Of a stretch of 64,000 bases of DNA, positions 19,802-29,995 are shown piece after piece. Source of the stretch: Sedimentibacter sp. SX930 (GTDB lineage Bacteria > Bacillota > Bacilli > Lactobacillales > Aerococcaceae); NCBI GenBank assembly GCA_002155105.1, contig MUZD01000002.1, positions 372,001 through 436,000 of the forward strand, written 5' to 3'. Both the position numbers and the translations under genes were made by a program. Below the pieces are notes generated by a model. The model saw nothing but the letters and a program-made list of their open reading frames with translations, ran no database searches and had not been told where the DNA came from. Numbering within the stretch: position 1 is the first letter of the stretch; every line of letters starts with the position of its first letter.

Positions 19802-22360
19802 ATGCCGAATGAAGGCAATAATACACGATCACGCGCAAACAACAGGAAGAAGAACGGAACAACGCAAGGCCCACGCAAAACGGCCGTGAAAGCGAAAAAG
19901 AAAACGAAGGCTAAGAAAACCGGGATGCCGCTCTGGAAGAAAATTTTCTTCGGTGTTTTAGCCTTGGGGATTATCGGACTCGCTTCCGGAGCAGGTCTCT
20001 TCTTCTACTATGTTTCTTCCGCTCCCGAACTGACCGAAGAGAAGTTGGTCGGAACGGTGGCATCGACCATTTTGGATGCTGAAGGAAACGAGATCAAGGA
20101 AATCGGAGGCAACGATCAGAACCGGACATTGATCACCGCTGAAGAAATCCCGCAAGTCTTGAAGGACGCCATCGTATCGATAGAGGATCAGCGTTTTTAC
20201 GATCATAACGGCGTCGATCCGATCCGGATCATCGGTGCCTTGTTCGCGAACCTCCAGCAAGGCGGCATCTCGCAAGGCGGCAGCACCATCACCCAGCAAT
20301 TGATAAAATTATCCTATTTTTCGACAAGTTCCGAAGACCAGACCTTGGAACGTAAGGCGCAGGAAGCTTGGATGTCCATGCAGCTGGAACGGGAATACAC
20401 GAAAGACGAGATTTTGGCATTCTACATCAACAAAGTCTACATGTCCAACAATGTCTACGGTATGGGCACAGCCGCTGAGTACTTTTTCGGCAAACCCATC
20501 ACCGATGTGACGCTTGCTGAGGCAGCCACTTTGGCGGGCATGCCGCAAGCCCCTTCCCTGTATGACCCGATCAATAACGCGCTGGACACGCAAGCCAGAC
20601 GCGACCTTGTTCTGGATATGATGGTCGAAAACGAAAAAATCACTGCCGAAGAAAGCGCAGAGGCTAAAACGGTCCAAATAGAAGGCAGCATCATCGATCA
20701 CTCCGGCGATGTCAACACATCACTTGTGATCGACCCGTATATCCAGCTCGTCATTGATGAAGTCGCTGAAAAAACCGGTTTGGACGTCTATGAAGGCGGA
20801 TTGACGATCACGACCAATATCGATATGGATGCACAGCAACGTCTCTACGATATCGTGAATACTTACGACTATATCGAATTCCCGGACGATCTGCTGCAGA
20901 CCGGTGTTTCCATGGTCGATGTCAACACCGGCGCCATCCAGGCTGTCAGTGGCGGCCGCAACCAGAATGTCCAATTGGGTTATAACCGTGCCTCCACACT
21001 TGAACGCAGCATCGGTTCGACGATGAAGCCGATGTCTGTATACGGACCGGCCATCGAATACTTGGATTACTCGACAGGCACATTGGTAGTGGACGAGGAA
21101 TACAGTTACTCCGACGGCAGCGAAATCAACAACTATGACAACGAGTACAATGGCGACCAGACCATCCGCGAAGCGTTGGTCGATTCGCGCAACATTCCGG
21201 CTTTGAAGACTTTCCAGGAAGTCGGCGCGGATAACGCCTTTTCGTTCCTGCAAAAATTGGGCATCACGATCACGAACGATGACCAGGAATATTTGGTCGA
21301 ATCCAATGCCATCGGCGGTGTTGCGACTCCGATCCAACTCTCCGCTGCCTATGCAGCCTTCGCCAACGGAGGCACTTACTACGAACCTTATACGGTCCAA
21401 TCCGTGACGACTGCTGAAGGCGAAGAATTCACCTTCGAACCGAACGGAACAGAAGCGATGAAGGAATCCACGGCCTACATGATTACCGATATGCTGAAGG
21501 ACGTCATCACCGAAGGAACGGCAACGAATGCCCAGATATCCGGTTTGCCGCAAGCCGGCAAAACCGGCACAACCAACTACACGGATGAACAGTTGGCGGC
21601 AGTCGGGGGTACGAACGTGCCTTATGCAGCGCCAGACGCTTGGTTCGCAGGTTATTCGACAAGCTATTCCATTTCGGTATGGGTCGGTTATGATAGGCCC
21701 CAAGATTACGGAAACTTTTTGGATTACCAGACACAAAGTCTGACGCGCGATATCTATCGTGAATTGATGTCCTATGTCTCCGAGGATACCGATTATTCCG
21801 ATTGGACGCTTCCTTCATCGGTAAGCCAAGTCTCGATCGAAAAGTACACAGATCCGATCCTGAAGCCTGGTCCGAATACGCCGAGCAGCCTGATCGCCAC
21901 TGAACTTTTCGTCAAAGGAACGGAACCTACTTCCACATCCAAGAAATACGGCGTGACGCTGTTGGCGCCTTCCGGCTTGAAGGCCAGCTACAACAAAGAT
22001 AAGGACGAATTGACCGTTGAATGGGATAAATATTCAGCCAGCGGCACCGATTCAAACGCGCAAGCGCAATACACGGTGACAGCAGGCGGCGCATCCGAAA
22101 CGACAACAGCTACCAAAGTCGTCATTGACAAGCCTGATAAGGGCACAATCACGATTTCGTTGCTCGTCAAAGTCGGCTCAAGCACCTCCCCTGCTTCAAC
22201 CATCCAGTTGACAATCTCCAATCCGGCTCAAGAATCCTCCGAGGCGGATTCCGAAGATGACTCAGCAAACGACTCCTCTTCATCATCCAGCTCTTCTGCT
22301 GAAAGCGATCAAGCGTCATCCGCCGCACAGGATGATGAAGAAACAAACCAGAATCCATAA
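19802..22360 (+). CDS. pbp1A: Class A penicillin-binding protein 1A (transglycosylase/transpeptidase)
   Basis: Bifunctional peptidoglycan synthase. A Lys/Arg-rich cytoplasmic tail (1-45) and one membrane helix (about 46-72) are followed by the GT51 domain with catalytic Glu128 (EDQRFYDHNG) and GGSTITQQ (159-166). The transpeptidase domain has Ser406-Thr-Met-Lys409, Ser462-Arg-Asn464 and Lys587-Thr-Gly589. A fibronectin type III-like domain (about 710-795) and a Ser/Asp/Glu-rich tail complete the 852 residues. The start at 19802 is 7 nt after AGAGGTG; the GTG at 19793 is part of that binding site. Cotranscribed with recU. The tail is typical low-complexity surface sequence. Confidence 0.96.
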   Translation: MPNEGNNTRSRANNRKKNGTTQGPRKTAVKAKKKTKAKKTGMPLWKKIFFGVLALGIIGLASGAGLFFYYVSSAPELTEEKLVGTVASTILDAEGNEIKEIGGNDQNRTLITAEEIPQVLKDAIVSIEDQRFYDHNGVDPIRIIGALFANLQQGGISQGGSTITQQLIKLSYFSTSSEDQTLERKAQEAWMSMQLEREYTKDEILAFYINKVYMSNNVYGMGTAAEYFFGKPITDVTLAEAATLAGMPQAPSLYDPINNALDTQARRDLVLDMMVENEKITAEESAEAKTVQIEGSIIDHSGDVNTSLVIDPYIQLVIDEVAEKTGLDVYEGGLTITTNIDMDAQQRLYDIVNTYDYIEFPDDLLQTGVSMVDVNTGAIQAVSGGRNQNVQLGYNRASTLERSIGSTMKPMSVYGPAIEYLDYSTGTLVVDEEYSYSDGSEINNYDNEYNGDQTIREALVDSRNIPALKTFQEVGADNAFSFLQKLGITITNDDQEYLVESNAIGGVATPIQLSAAYAAFANGGTYYEPYTVQSVTTAEGEEFTFEPNGTEAMKESTAYMITDMLKDVITEGTATNAQISGLPQAGKTGTTNYTDEQLAAVGGTNVPYAAPDAWFAGYSTSYSISVWVGYDRPQDYGNFLDYQTQSLTRDIYRELMSYVSEDTDYSDWTLPSSVSQVSIEKYTDPILKPGPNTPSSLIATELFVKGTEPTSTSKKYGVTLLAPSGLKASYNKDKDELTVEWDKYSASGTDSNAQAQYTVTAGGASETTTATKVVIDKPDKGTITISLLVKVGSSTSPASTIQLTISNPAQESSEADSEDDSANDSSSSSSSSAESDQASSAAQDDEETNQNP

Positions 22361-22361
22361 A

Positions 22362-22405
22362 AAACAGCCAGCTCCCGATTTAATAACGGGGCTGGCTGTT
22401 TTTTT
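22362..22405. terminator. Bidirectional terminator between pbp1A and nth
   Basis: Stem ACAGCCAGCTCC with GGGGCTGGCTGT followed by seven or more T on the plus strand and A-run on the other side. It closes recU-pbp1A and faces the convergent nth. Confidence 0.92.
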
Positions 22406-22437
22406 GTTCCGGATGCCGCAAGCTACGCTCTTCCGTT

Positions 22438-23085
22438 TCACTTCAAACCTAAGCGTTTTTGACCTTCCTGGCACATTGAAAGCAACGGGCAAACGTCGCA
22501 CTTGGGGTTTCTGGCTGTGCAATGATACCGGCCGAAGAAAATCATCTGGTGATGCGCATCGGACCATCGCTCCCGCGGGATTTTTTTCATCAGCAACTCT
22601 TCCACTTCCAGAACTGATGCTTTCTGGGGAGCGATGCGCAGTCGTTTGGATATTCGTTCCACGTGCGTATCCACCGCGATGGCCGGTATATGGAACCCGA
22701 CACTCATGACGACATTTGCTGTTTTGCGTCCTACTCCGGGCAACTTGGTCAGTTCATCCAAGGTGCGCGGCACTTCGCCGCCGAAGTCCTCCAGCAGCAT
22801 TTTGCAGCATTTTTGGATGTTGGCGGCTTTATTCCTGTATAAGCCGATCGTCCTGATTTCCTGCATGACCGACTCGAGCGGGGCCGCAATGAAAGCCTCG
22901 GGTGTGGAGAATCGGGCGAACAGGCTTGGCGTAACTTTGTTGACGGAAACATCTGTTGCCTGAGCACTGAGGAGCGTAGCGATCAACAGCTGAAACACAT
23001 TCTGGTGCAGCAGTTCGCATTGCGCGTTCGGGAACAGCGCCGCCATTTCATCAAGCGCTTCTACAGTCTTTCTTTTCGATAACAT
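22438..23085 (-). CDS. nth: Endonuclease III
   Basis: DNA glycosylase/AP lyase that removes oxidised pyrimidines. The helix-hairpin-helix LPGVGRKTANV contains catalytic Lys121, and Asp139 lies in VDTHV. Cys189, Cys196, Cys199 and Cys205 (CX6CX2CX5C) bind the [4Fe-4S] cluster. The 215 residues are standard. ATG follows AGGTGGGGTGAAAT and is 12 bp after dnaD, the conserved dnaD-nth order. Confidence 0.97.
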   Translation of the reverse strand: MLSKRKTVEALDEMAALFPNAQCELLHQNVFQLLIATLLSAQATDVSVNKVTPSLFARFSTPEAFIAAPLESVMQEIRTIGLYRNKAANIQKCCKMLLEDFGGEVPRTLDELTKLPGVGRKTANVVMSVGFHIPAIAVDTHVERISKRLRIAPQKASVLEVEELLMKKIPRERWSDAHHQMIFFGRYHCTARNPKCDVCPLLSMCQEGQKRLGLK

Positions 23086-23097
23086 ATTTCACCCCAC

Positions 23098-23805
23098 CTA
23101 TGCGTCCGCGTCAGTGTCCAGCCAATTGTAAAGAGGCACTTCCATCGGCGCATCCGTTCCTGCTTTTTCATCGAACTTGCTCTGATTGCTTTGGGGCCGC
23201 GTCGATTGCTGCTGGATCAGATCTTTTACACTTTTGATGTTTTTCTTCTCCCAGGCCAAAAGGATGCGGTCGATGTATTTAAGGCTATAGACGCGATTCA
23301 ATACCGCTTCTTTCAAGGCTGATTCGATCAATTCGAGCGGGTAATGGTCCATATCGATCCAGCTCGCAATAGTCTGCATCTCGATGGGCGATAAATTCCG
23401 CCCGAATTCCTGCTCGAACATGGTCATGATATTTTTTCCCTGTTGTTGGATGGGCTGCTTTTTATCGGAACGTTCCATCAATTGGAATAGCCGTTGATAG
23501 ATCGGATCCAAAGAATAGGAATCCTCCACTTTGCCGGCGAGATCATTCTTTGTCTCCATCAAAATCATTTGCTGCTGCATCAGATTATGCAGTAAGGAAA
23601 AGACATCCTTTTCGGCAAGGCCCATATTTTCGGCGATCAGTGCCAGATTCGGAAACGGTACGTTCTTATCGATGTAAGCTTTCAGCTGCAGCACAAAGAT
23701 GAATTCCGTATCCGCAAGCCCAATCCTTTTGTAATTCTGAAGCAAAAAATTCGGGATCAGTGTCTGCCCTGATTCGATCCATTTGGTTAATTCATTGTAT
23801 GACAT
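23098..23805 (-). CDS. dnaD: Replication initiation protein DnaD
   Basis: Acts in primosome loading with DnaB/DnaI in low-GC Gram-positives. The 235 residues have the N-terminal winged-helix oligomerisation domain (DDBH1, about 1-120) and a C-terminal DDBH2 domain (about 130-205, with LSPIEMQTIASWIDMD and the YxxxILxxW-type segment YIDRILLAWEKKNI). Located between asnS and nth as in Bacillus. A hairpin between asnS and dnaD suggests partial termination before it. Confidence 0.94.
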   Translation of the reverse strand: MSYNELTKWIESGQTLIPNFLLQNYKRIGLADTEFIFVLQLKAYIDKNVPFPNLALIAENMGLAEKDVFSLLHNLMQQQMILMETKNDLAGKVEDSYSLDPIYQRLFQLMERSDKKQPIQQQGKNIMTMFEQEFGRNLSPIEMQTIASWIDMDHYPLELIESALKEAVLNRVYSLKYIDRILLAWEKKNIKSVKDLIQQQSTRPQSNQSKFDEKAGTDAPMEVPLYNWLDTDADA

Positions 23806-23833
23806 TATATTAGCTAACTCCTTTAGGAAAACA

Positions 23834-23873
23834 GAAAGTGGAACAAATAGCTGCTATTTGCCCCACTCCCATT
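23834..23873 (-). terminator. Terminator or attenuator between asnS and dnaD
   Basis: On the minus strand AGTGGGGCAAATAG and CTATTTGTTCCACT form a stem with a 3-nt loop and one mismatch, followed by TTCTGTTTTCC. Confidence 0.65.
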
Positions 23874-23910
23874 CTGTTGTGATTAAATTGAGATTCGCGA
23901 AACGCCCTGG

Positions 23911-25209
23911 TTAAGGGTAGATTCTGTTCAGAAGACGCGGGAACGGAATCGACTCGCGGATATGTTCGGTTCCGGAGATCCATGTCACCATTCTTTCAAG
24001 TCCCAATCCGAATCCGGAATGCGGCACTGAACCATATTTGCGCAGATCCAAATACCATGCATAGTCATCCTTGCTCAGCCCGAATTTCTCGATCTGTTCG
24101 CTTAAGCGTTGGTAGTCCACTTCACGTTCGCTGCCGCCGATTATTTCTCCATATCCTTCCGGAGCAATCATATCCGCGCACAGAACGACTTCCGGACGAT
24201 CTGGATGCTCTTTCATGTAGAAAGGCTTGATCGCTTTCGGGTAATTAAGGATGAATACCGGTCTTTCCGATTGGTTTGCGATAAAGGTTTCATGCGGCGA
24301 ACCGAAATCATCGCCCCAGACGATATCGTCGAATCCGTTTGCGTTCAATAAGGCCACGGCATCATCGTAGCTGATGCGATCATACGGCAATTGCGTGTAT
24401 TTTTTCAGCAATTCTTTGTCGCGCTCCAGCGTATCCAAGTAGATATCACAGTTGTCCAGCACCGATTGGACCAGATAAGCGACATATTTTTCTTGGACTT
24501 CCAGACTTTGGTCCTGATGCATGAAGGCCATTTCCGGCTCCATCATCCAAAATTCGATCAGATGGCGGCGTGTCTTCGATTTTTCGGCACGGAAAGTCGG
24601 CCCGAATGAGAATACTTTTCCGAAAGCCATCGCTGCCGCTTCCATGTACAACTGTCCACTCTGGGACAAGTAGGCTTCCTCATCGAAATACTTGGTGTGG
24701 AACAGCTCTGTCGTCCCTTCCGGTGCGCTGCCGGTCAGGATCGGCGGATCGACCTTGATGAAGCCTTCTTGATTGAAGAATTCATAAGTAGCGCGGATGA
24801 TTTCGTTCCGGATTTTCATGATGGCGTGCTGTCTGGATGAACGCAGCCAGAGATGACGATGATCCATCAGGAAATCCGTTCCGTGTTCTTTAGGTGTAAT
24901 CGGATAATCTTGGCTTTCACCCAACACTTCGATGCCGGTGACGAGCAATTCGTAGCCAAGCTTCGACCGGGTATCTTCTTGGATGATCCCTTTGATGATC
25001 AAAGAAGTTTCTTGCGTCAGCGATTTTGCGACGTCGAACAATTCTTCGCCTACATTATTTTTCATAACGATGCCTTGGAAATAATGGGCGCCGTCACGCA
25101 ATTGCAGAAAGGCGATTTTTCCGCTGCTTCTTTTGTTGGTTACCCAAGCGCCTATGGAAATCTCTTGCCCTAGGTATTCTTTCGCTTGATCCATTGTGAT
25201 AAGTGTCAA
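23911..25209 (-). CDS. asnS: Asparagine--tRNA ligase
   Basis: Class IIb aminoacyl-tRNA synthetase charging tRNA-Asn. The N-terminal OB fold has [20 protein letters not shown]. Class II motif 2 is [15 protein letters not shown] and motif 3 is [10 protein letters not shown]. The SSGK element and the 432-residue length separate it from AspS. The start is TTG at 25209, 9 nt after GGGG; the first ATG, five codons later, lacks a ribosome binding site. It follows the aminotransferase gene by 32 bp. No T-box leader is present, so it is probably expressed with aspB. Confidence 0.96.
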   Translation of the reverse strand: MTLITMDQAKEYLGQEISIGAWVTNKRSSGKIAFLQLRDGAHYFQGIVMKNNVGEELFDVAKSLTQETSLIIKGIIQEDTRSKLGYELLVTGIEVLGESQDYPITPKEHGTDFLMDHRHLWLRSSRQHAIMKIRNEIIRATYEFFNQEGFIKVDPPILTGSAPEGTTELFHTKYFDEEAYLSQSGQLYMEAAAMAFGKVFSFGPTFRAEKSKTRRHLIEFWMMEPEMAFMHQDQSLEVQEKYVAYLVQSVLDNCDIYLDTLERDKELLKKYTQLPYDRISYDDAVALLNANGFDDIVWGDDFGSPHETFIANQSERPVFILNYPKAIKPFYMKEHPDRPEVVLCADMIAPEGYGEIIGGSEREVDYQRLSEQIEKFGLSKDDYAWYLDLRKYGSVPHSGFGLGLERMVTWISGTEHIRESIPFPRLLNRIYP

Positions 25210-25241
25210 TCTAGTTTGCCCCTTTTCCCATAAAAAACAGC

Positions 25242-26432
25242 TTATTTTTTATGAGTTTCGATAAATTTTTTGATGCGATCTACTGCTTCTGCAAGTAGTT
25301 CTTCTCTAACAGTATAACTTATTCTGGCGTAATCAGGGTACCCAAAACCATCGCCTGAAACCAAAGCGACATTTGCCTCTTCAATCAGAGCCAGCGTAAA
25401 GTCTTTCACTTCCTCAAAACCGCACATTTCGGCAGCTTCCTTCACGTTAGGGAACAGATAAAAGGCTCCTTGAGGTTTTGTGACTTTGAAACCAGGAATG
25501 CTCGCAACAAGCGGATAGAAGAAGTTCAAGCGTGCCTCGAATGCTGCACGCATTTCCTCTACAAAATCTTGCGGTCCGGTCAATGCAGCAAGCGCGCCAT
25601 ATTGGCTCGGTCCGGCAGGGTTGCTTGTCGAATGGCTGGACAATTCGATCATTTTACTGATGATTTCCGCATTCCCGATGGCATATCCGATTCTCCAGCC
25701 TGTCATTGCGTAGGTTTTGGAGATTCCGTTGATGATGATCGTTTGGTTCTTGATTTCTTCTGATAGGGAAGCGATTGAGATGGCTTCATTTCCGTTATAA
25801 GTCAGTCGGTAGTAAATCTCATCTGCGATGATCAAGACATCGTGTTCAACCGCCCACTCGCCGATCGCCTTCAGCTCTTCAGGCGTATAGATCATGCCTG
25901 TAGGATTCGACGGCGAATTCAAAAGCAAAGCAACCGTTTTTTCGGTGCGGTGGTTTTCCAGATCTTCAACAGTCAGTTTAAAGCCTTTTTCAGGTGCTGT
26001 TTCGACAAGAACGTTGACGCCGCCAGCCAGTTTGATCTGTTCCGTATAGCTTACCCAGTACGGCGCAGGGACGATGACTTCATCTCCGGGATTAAGAATG
26101 ACTTGGAATAGCGCAAACAAGGCATTTTTGGCACCTTCAGTCACGATGACCTGATTGACGGCGAAAGTGACTCCGTCATACTTCTGATGATAATCCACAA
26201 TCGCTTGACGCAATGGCAGGATACCGGCAGTCGGGGTGTAGTGGTTTGCTTTGTTTGATTGGATCGCCTCTACTGCAGCATTCAGAATTGAAACGTGCGT
26301 ATCGAAGTCCGGCTCCCCTACGGTCAAGTTCAGGATATCCTTCCCTTGCGCTTTCATGACGTTGACTTTAGCTGACGTTGCCAATGTCGGGGATTCGCTT
26401 ATTTTTTTCATTCTTTCAGAAATTTTTACCAT
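25242..26432 (-). CDS. aspB: Pyridoxal-phosphate aspartate aminotransferase (class I)
   Basis: Transfers the amino group of aspartate (or a related amino acid) to 2-oxoglutarate. Fold type I motifs are present: [11 protein letters not shown] near the N-terminus, [11 protein letters not shown], the DEIYYRL segment, and [15 protein letters not shown] with the cofactor lysine. The start at 26432 is 8 nt after GGAG and gives 396 residues; the open frame's first codon (GTG) overlaps the binding site. The gene pair aspB-asnS (aspartate metabolism and tRNA-Asn charging) is conserved in Bacillus. Precise substrate range is inferred from context. Confidence 0.93.
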   Translation of the reverse strand: MVKISERMKKISESPTLATSAKVNVMKAQGKDILNLTVGEPDFDTHVSILNAAVEAIQSNKANHYTPTAGILPLRQAIVDYHQKYDGVTFAVNQVIVTEGAKNALFALFQVILNPGDEVIVPAPYWVSYTEQIKLAGGVNVLVETAPEKGFKLTVEDLENHRTEKTVALLLNSPSNPTGMIYTPEELKAIGEWAVEHDVLIIADEIYYRLTYNGNEAISIASLSEEIKNQTIIINGISKTYAMTGWRIGYAIGNAEIISKMIELSSHSTSNPAGPSQYGALAALTGPQDFVEEMRAAFEARLNFFYPLVASIPGFKVTKPQGAFYLFPNVKEAAEMCGFEEVKDFTLALIEEANVALVSGDGFGYPDYARISYTVREELLAEAVDRIKKFIETHKK

Positions 26433-26447
26433 CTCAATCACTCCAAT

Positions 26448-26933
26448 TTATATGTTTTCTATATCTTTGAGCCATTTACCAGAAATAGCGGATATCAAAT
26501 AGTAACCAATCGTATCATTTGCATTTTTGTAGGTGACTTCCCAAACCGGTTCTTCGTTCTCCATCCCCAGTCTTGCCTCCAGAATCCGCTCAGGGTTCTT
26601 GTCCGCCTGAGTGATTGACTTGGCTTCGCTTTCGGTGATGACTTCCGCTGTGTTCAGAATAGTGGTTTCACCGCCGTCTTTCTTGATGATGACATACAAT
26701 TCTTCATTGTTGTCATCGATGCCGGCCAGTGTGAAATACGTCTCCGATCCATTGTACCAATAAAAATCCTGTACTTTCTGGATATTGGCGTTCGCTTCCG
26801 CAATGGCGGTTGCTTCTTTCTCCGCTTGCAGTATCGGCTGCTGGCTTCGGTAAAATATCGTGTAGGAGCTGACGATCATCAGGAAAAGAAGCACAATCGT
26901 CCCAACAATGACATTCTTCTTCACATCTTCCAC
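26448..26933 (-). CDS. YpmB-like membrane-anchored protein (DUF5590)
   Basis: A 161-residue protein with one N-terminal membrane helix (about 8-28) and an extracytoplasmic domain. The domain is of the YpmB/DUF5590 (PepSY-like) type, with YWYNGSETYFTLAG and PVWEVTYKN. Function is not known. It lies 15 bp before the aminotransferase start and after dinG, exactly as ypmB in Bacillus, which supports the family call. Confidence 0.85.
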   Translation of the reverse strand: MEDVKKNVIVGTIVLLFLMIVSSYTIFYRSQQPILQAEKEATAIAEANANIQKVQDFYWYNGSETYFTLAGIDDNNEELYVIIKKDGGETTILNTAEVITESEAKSITQADKNPERILEARLGMENEEPVWEVTYKNANDTIGYYLISAISGKWLKDIENI

Positions 26934-27022
26934 TTCCTTATCCTTGGTTGAAATTTTAATCGCAATCTCACCTAATTGTTAATGATACCTTAAACTGCAT
27001 GCTGATGGAATATCCCACCGCA

Positions 27023-29770
27023 TTATTTTTTCAGAAATTCTTGAATTTCTGCATTTATTTCCGTTTGATTGGCTACTTTTATCCCTACACCCTCCGGAAG
27101 CATCTGTAGCATCCGTTTGGAATAGTTGCTTTTGATCAACCTGTCGTCCAGGCAAATGACGACGCCTTTCGTATTTCTGGAGCGGACGAGCCTGCCTATC
27201 CCCTGTTTCAGACGGATCATCGCTCGCGGAAGAAACTCTTCATAGAATGCCTTCTTTCCTTTATCCTGGTGATACACTTGCAAGGCAGCATTTTCCGGAC
27301 GATGCGGCGGATCGAACGGCAGTCTGGTGATCACTAGGATCTCAACAGCTTGATCGGAAAAGTCGATGCCTTCCCAGTAAGAAGCAGAACCCAGCAAAAT
27401 GGCAGCATCGGCCGACATGAAGCGATTGTGCATCCTTCTCCGGCTGCCGGAGAAGCCTTGAGCGAGTACTTCCGTTCCCGGGAATCCGGAAGAGGCAGCA
27501 TTTTTGAGTTGGTTATGGACTTCCTCCAGCAAGCGATTGGATGTGAATAAAACCAAAGCTTTGCCTTGTTGCGGGAGTACGATTTCCTGCATCGTAGCAA
27601 CAATCTGTTTGGCCGCTTGTTTGTCGTCCAATGAGGTGATGGCAGCGATGTCCGTCGGAAGGAAAATCCGCAAGCGTTCGCTCAACTTGTAGGGTGAAGC
27701 AAAATACGCTTCCTGCAATTCCACTTCGCCGATTTTGTTTTTGAAATAGTCAAGCGAGTCATCCACTTTGAGCGTCGAACTCAAATAAACGGTTCTGCTG
27801 AATCGCTCTTTTATTTTGGAATGGATTTCATCCGACAAATCGATCTGGTTGATTTCGATCACCAACGAAAGCAGGTCATTATTCCAGGAATAGTGCAGGA
27901 CATGATAGGTGCCTAAGCGCTCTTCAGAAAAATACTGCAGATTGATTTGGACCGCATCCAAGTCATCCACCAATGCCTTAGCGCGCGGACCCATAACCGG
28001 ATCATTCCTCAAGCCGGCTTTGTCCAGGCAACGCATGGCGGCAAGTCTTGTCTCCTGTATGTACTTGTGCATTTTCTTGAAGTTTTTCTTCATTCCATTT
28101 TCAATCTGGAAATTCTCATCGAGATAAACTTCACCCTTTTCCCCCACCTCATGGATCAGGGAACGCATCAATACTTCTTCTGAATGAGCACATTCCTGCT
28201 GCAGTTGATCAATCGCAAATTCGAGGTTGAACAAATCATAGTCCAGGGAATCTCCATTCGGAGACTTCTCTATTGCCTCGCGATAATCCCGCAGGAAGTA
28301 GCCGAAGCGTTTCAATCGCCGTTTCAGGATGGACAGGGCCACGCTTTTCTTGTGCGCATCCTGATAGATGCGCGGGAACTGATGCGCCTCATCAAGGATC
28401 AGGTTTATTGATGCACAATGGTCAAAAATAGCCAGATCATCGATGTGATGACTCAAAAATGAATGGTTCGTGACGATCAGGCTGGATTGTTCCGCTTTCT
28501 TGTTGTTGAAGGCAAAAAAATCATCATCTGCCCATTTCCCCTTCAAAGGGGCCTCGTGACTTTCGAAGGTCAGCTTTTCCCAGAGAAAATCAAAGTTCTG
28601 GGCTTGGCTCAGTTCGCTGATATCCCCGGTTTCCGTCTCAGTCAACCAGACATAGATGCTCATCATGATCAAGGATTCTTTTTTGGTGAGGGCTTCCAAG
28701 GTCAATGCGGCCAATTTCTCCAGATGGACGATGTTCGTCTTCCCTTTCAATGAGCTTACCTGCAACTCGAACGGCAGCATTTTGCGCAACCGGGTCATCT
28801 CGTTATCCATGATCTGTTCCTGCAAAAGGAGTGTAGAGGTGCTGATTAGGACTTTATTTGCGGGAGTCGCCTGATAAGCTGCAGGCAACAGATAGGCCAA
28901 AGTCTTCCCGATGCCAGGCGCAGCCTCGATTGCCAGATTTTGGGAAGTTTCGGCTTGGTGGAAGTCAAAAAGCGATTGCATCATCTCAATCTGCTCTGAA
29001 CGGATTTCCAACCCGTGATTTTCCATCAGGCTTTTGGCCACTTCCGAGAAATCTGAAATTTCTTTTTCCCTGTAAGCGGTCTGTTCCAAGAGTATGTCCT
29101 TTTCTTTCAGCGCCAACCCATTTTTGACGTAGATTTTCTGAGGCAGGGGCGAGCGCATCTCTTTGGCGATTTCATAGCTTTCATAGAAAAAGGAATCGTT
29201 GTCCACCTGACAATGCGCCGATAAGAAATTCAACTTTTCAAGCGTGACCAACGGCAAGTTGTTGGCCTTCTCCTTCAATTGGAGGAAAAGTTCCGCAGTT
29301 GCATGCGCATCGCTCGCGGCATCATGGGCACTGTCATGCGTGAGCAAAAAATGATTCGATAAATCACCCAACCGATAACTGGATAAGGTCGGATACAGGA
29401 TTTTCGTCAACTCCACAGTGTCCATCGCGCGCAGCGAAAACGGCGGCATGCCTACTTCATGGAAGGAGTTTTCCAAAAAATGGTAGTCGAAATGCACGTT
29501 ATGCGCTACAAAAATGCAACCTTCCAACGTGTTATAGATGAAATCACAGACGTCTTCAAAATAGGGCGCTTCTTTGACGTCTTTATTCCTGATTCCCGTT
29601 AACTTCTCGATGACATCCGGGATTTTTCTGCCTGGATTGATGGTTATATTGATTTCCTGAACTATTTTGCCGGCCTGAAGCAAGGTACACCCGAATTGAA
29701 TGATCCGATCCCCTCGCTTGAAGCTGGATCCCGTTGTCTCTAGATCGACAATGGCATAGGTTTTCTTCAT
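27023..29770 (-). CDS. dinG: ATP-dependent helicase DinG with 3'-5' exonuclease domain
   Basis: An XPD-like superfamily 2 helicase fused to a DnaQ-type exonuclease, 915 residues. The exonuclease (about 1-170) has Asp9/Glu11 (IVDLETTG), HNVHFDYHF and HDAASDAHATAE. The helicase has Walker A AAPGIGKT at about 283, the DEAH box LDEAHQF, and the C-terminal GSASYWEGIDF and RLVRSRNTKG motifs. I see no four-cysteine FeS insertion, which is usual for the Firmicute form, where the protein acts mainly as a nuclease. ATG is 9 nt after AGGAG; a 130-nt leader precedes it. Confidence 0.95.
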   Translation of the reverse strand: MKKTYAIVDLETTGSSFKRGDRIIQFGCTLLQAGKIVQEINITINPGRKIPDVIEKLTGIRNKDVKEAPYFEDVCDFIYNTLEGCIFVAHNVHFDYHFLENSFHEVGMPPFSLRAMDTVELTKILYPTLSSYRLGDLSNHFLLTHDSAHDAASDAHATAELFLQLKEKANNLPLVTLEKLNFLSAHCQVDNDSFFYESYEIAKEMRSPLPQKIYVKNGLALKEKDILLEQTAYREKEISDFSEVAKSLMENHGLEIRSEQIEMMQSLFDFHQAETSQNLAIEAAPGIGKTLAYLLPAAYQATPANKVLISTSTLLLQEQIMDNEMTRLRKMLPFELQVSSLKGKTNIVHLEKLAALTLEALTKKESLIMMSIYVWLTETETGDISELSQAQNFDFLWEKLTFESHEAPLKGKWADDDFFAFNNKKAEQSSLIVTNHSFLSHHIDDLAIFDHCASINLILDEAHQFPRIYQDAHKKSVALSILKRRLKRFGYFLRDYREAIEKSPNGDSLDYDLFNLEFAIDQLQQECAHSEEVLMRSLIHEVGEKGEVYLDENFQIENGMKKNFKKMHKYIQETRLAAMRCLDKAGLRNDPVMGPRAKALVDDLDAVQINLQYFSEERLGTYHVLHYSWNNDLLSLVIEINQIDLSDEIHSKIKERFSRTVYLSSTLKVDDSLDYFKNKIGEVELQEAYFASPYKLSERLRIFLPTDIAAITSLDDKQAAKQIVATMQEIVLPQQGKALVLFTSNRLLEEVHNQLKNAASSGFPGTEVLAQGFSGSRRRMHNRFMSADAAILLGSASYWEGIDFSDQAVEILVITRLPFDPPHRPENAALQVYHQDKGKKAFYEEFLPRAMIRLKQGIGRLVRSRNTKGVVICLDDRLIKSNYSKRMLQMLPEGVGIKVANQTEINAEIQEFLKK

Positions 29771-29900
29771 AAAAACAATCTCCTAAATAAACAGAAGCTT
29801 CTCCTGTTCCGGTATTTCTTTCTGCAAGGCTTTACCTGAAAATATCTCATAAAAACAGGAGCCTCTCCGATCAAACTGTGCATTGTATGCAGCTGAACTC

Positions 29901-29929
29901 ATTATATCCTAAGTCGTGGCTATTGTTAC
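29901..29929 (-). promoter_or_regulatory. Promoter of dinG
   Basis: On the minus strand GTAACA (29929-29924), 17 bp and TATAAT (29906-29901). The start codon is 130 bp downstream; the leader contains CTCCTGTT and AACAGGAG, an 8-bp inverted repeat with a loop of about 50 nt. Confidence 0.6.
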
Positions 29930-29995
29930 CGTAAAATCGATAATTATCGGTTTTTTTTGATCGCTTGCAGGGGTAGGTTGCCCAACCGACATCAC

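Noticed and set aside
20720-21736. 338-codon open frame antisense to pbp1A
   Set aside because: It overlaps the transpeptidase domain whose SxxK, SxN and KTG motifs are intact; no start signal or family resemblance.
25210-25241. T-box or other riboswitch expected before asnS
   Set aside because: Only 32 bp separate asnS from the aminotransferase gene and no T-box features are present.
29949-29965. CGATAATTATCG palindrome followed by T8 on the plus strand
   Set aside because: It looks like a terminator, but no plus-strand gene lies upstream. On the minus strand the T-run is missing, so I treat it as AT-rich spacer near the dinG promoter.
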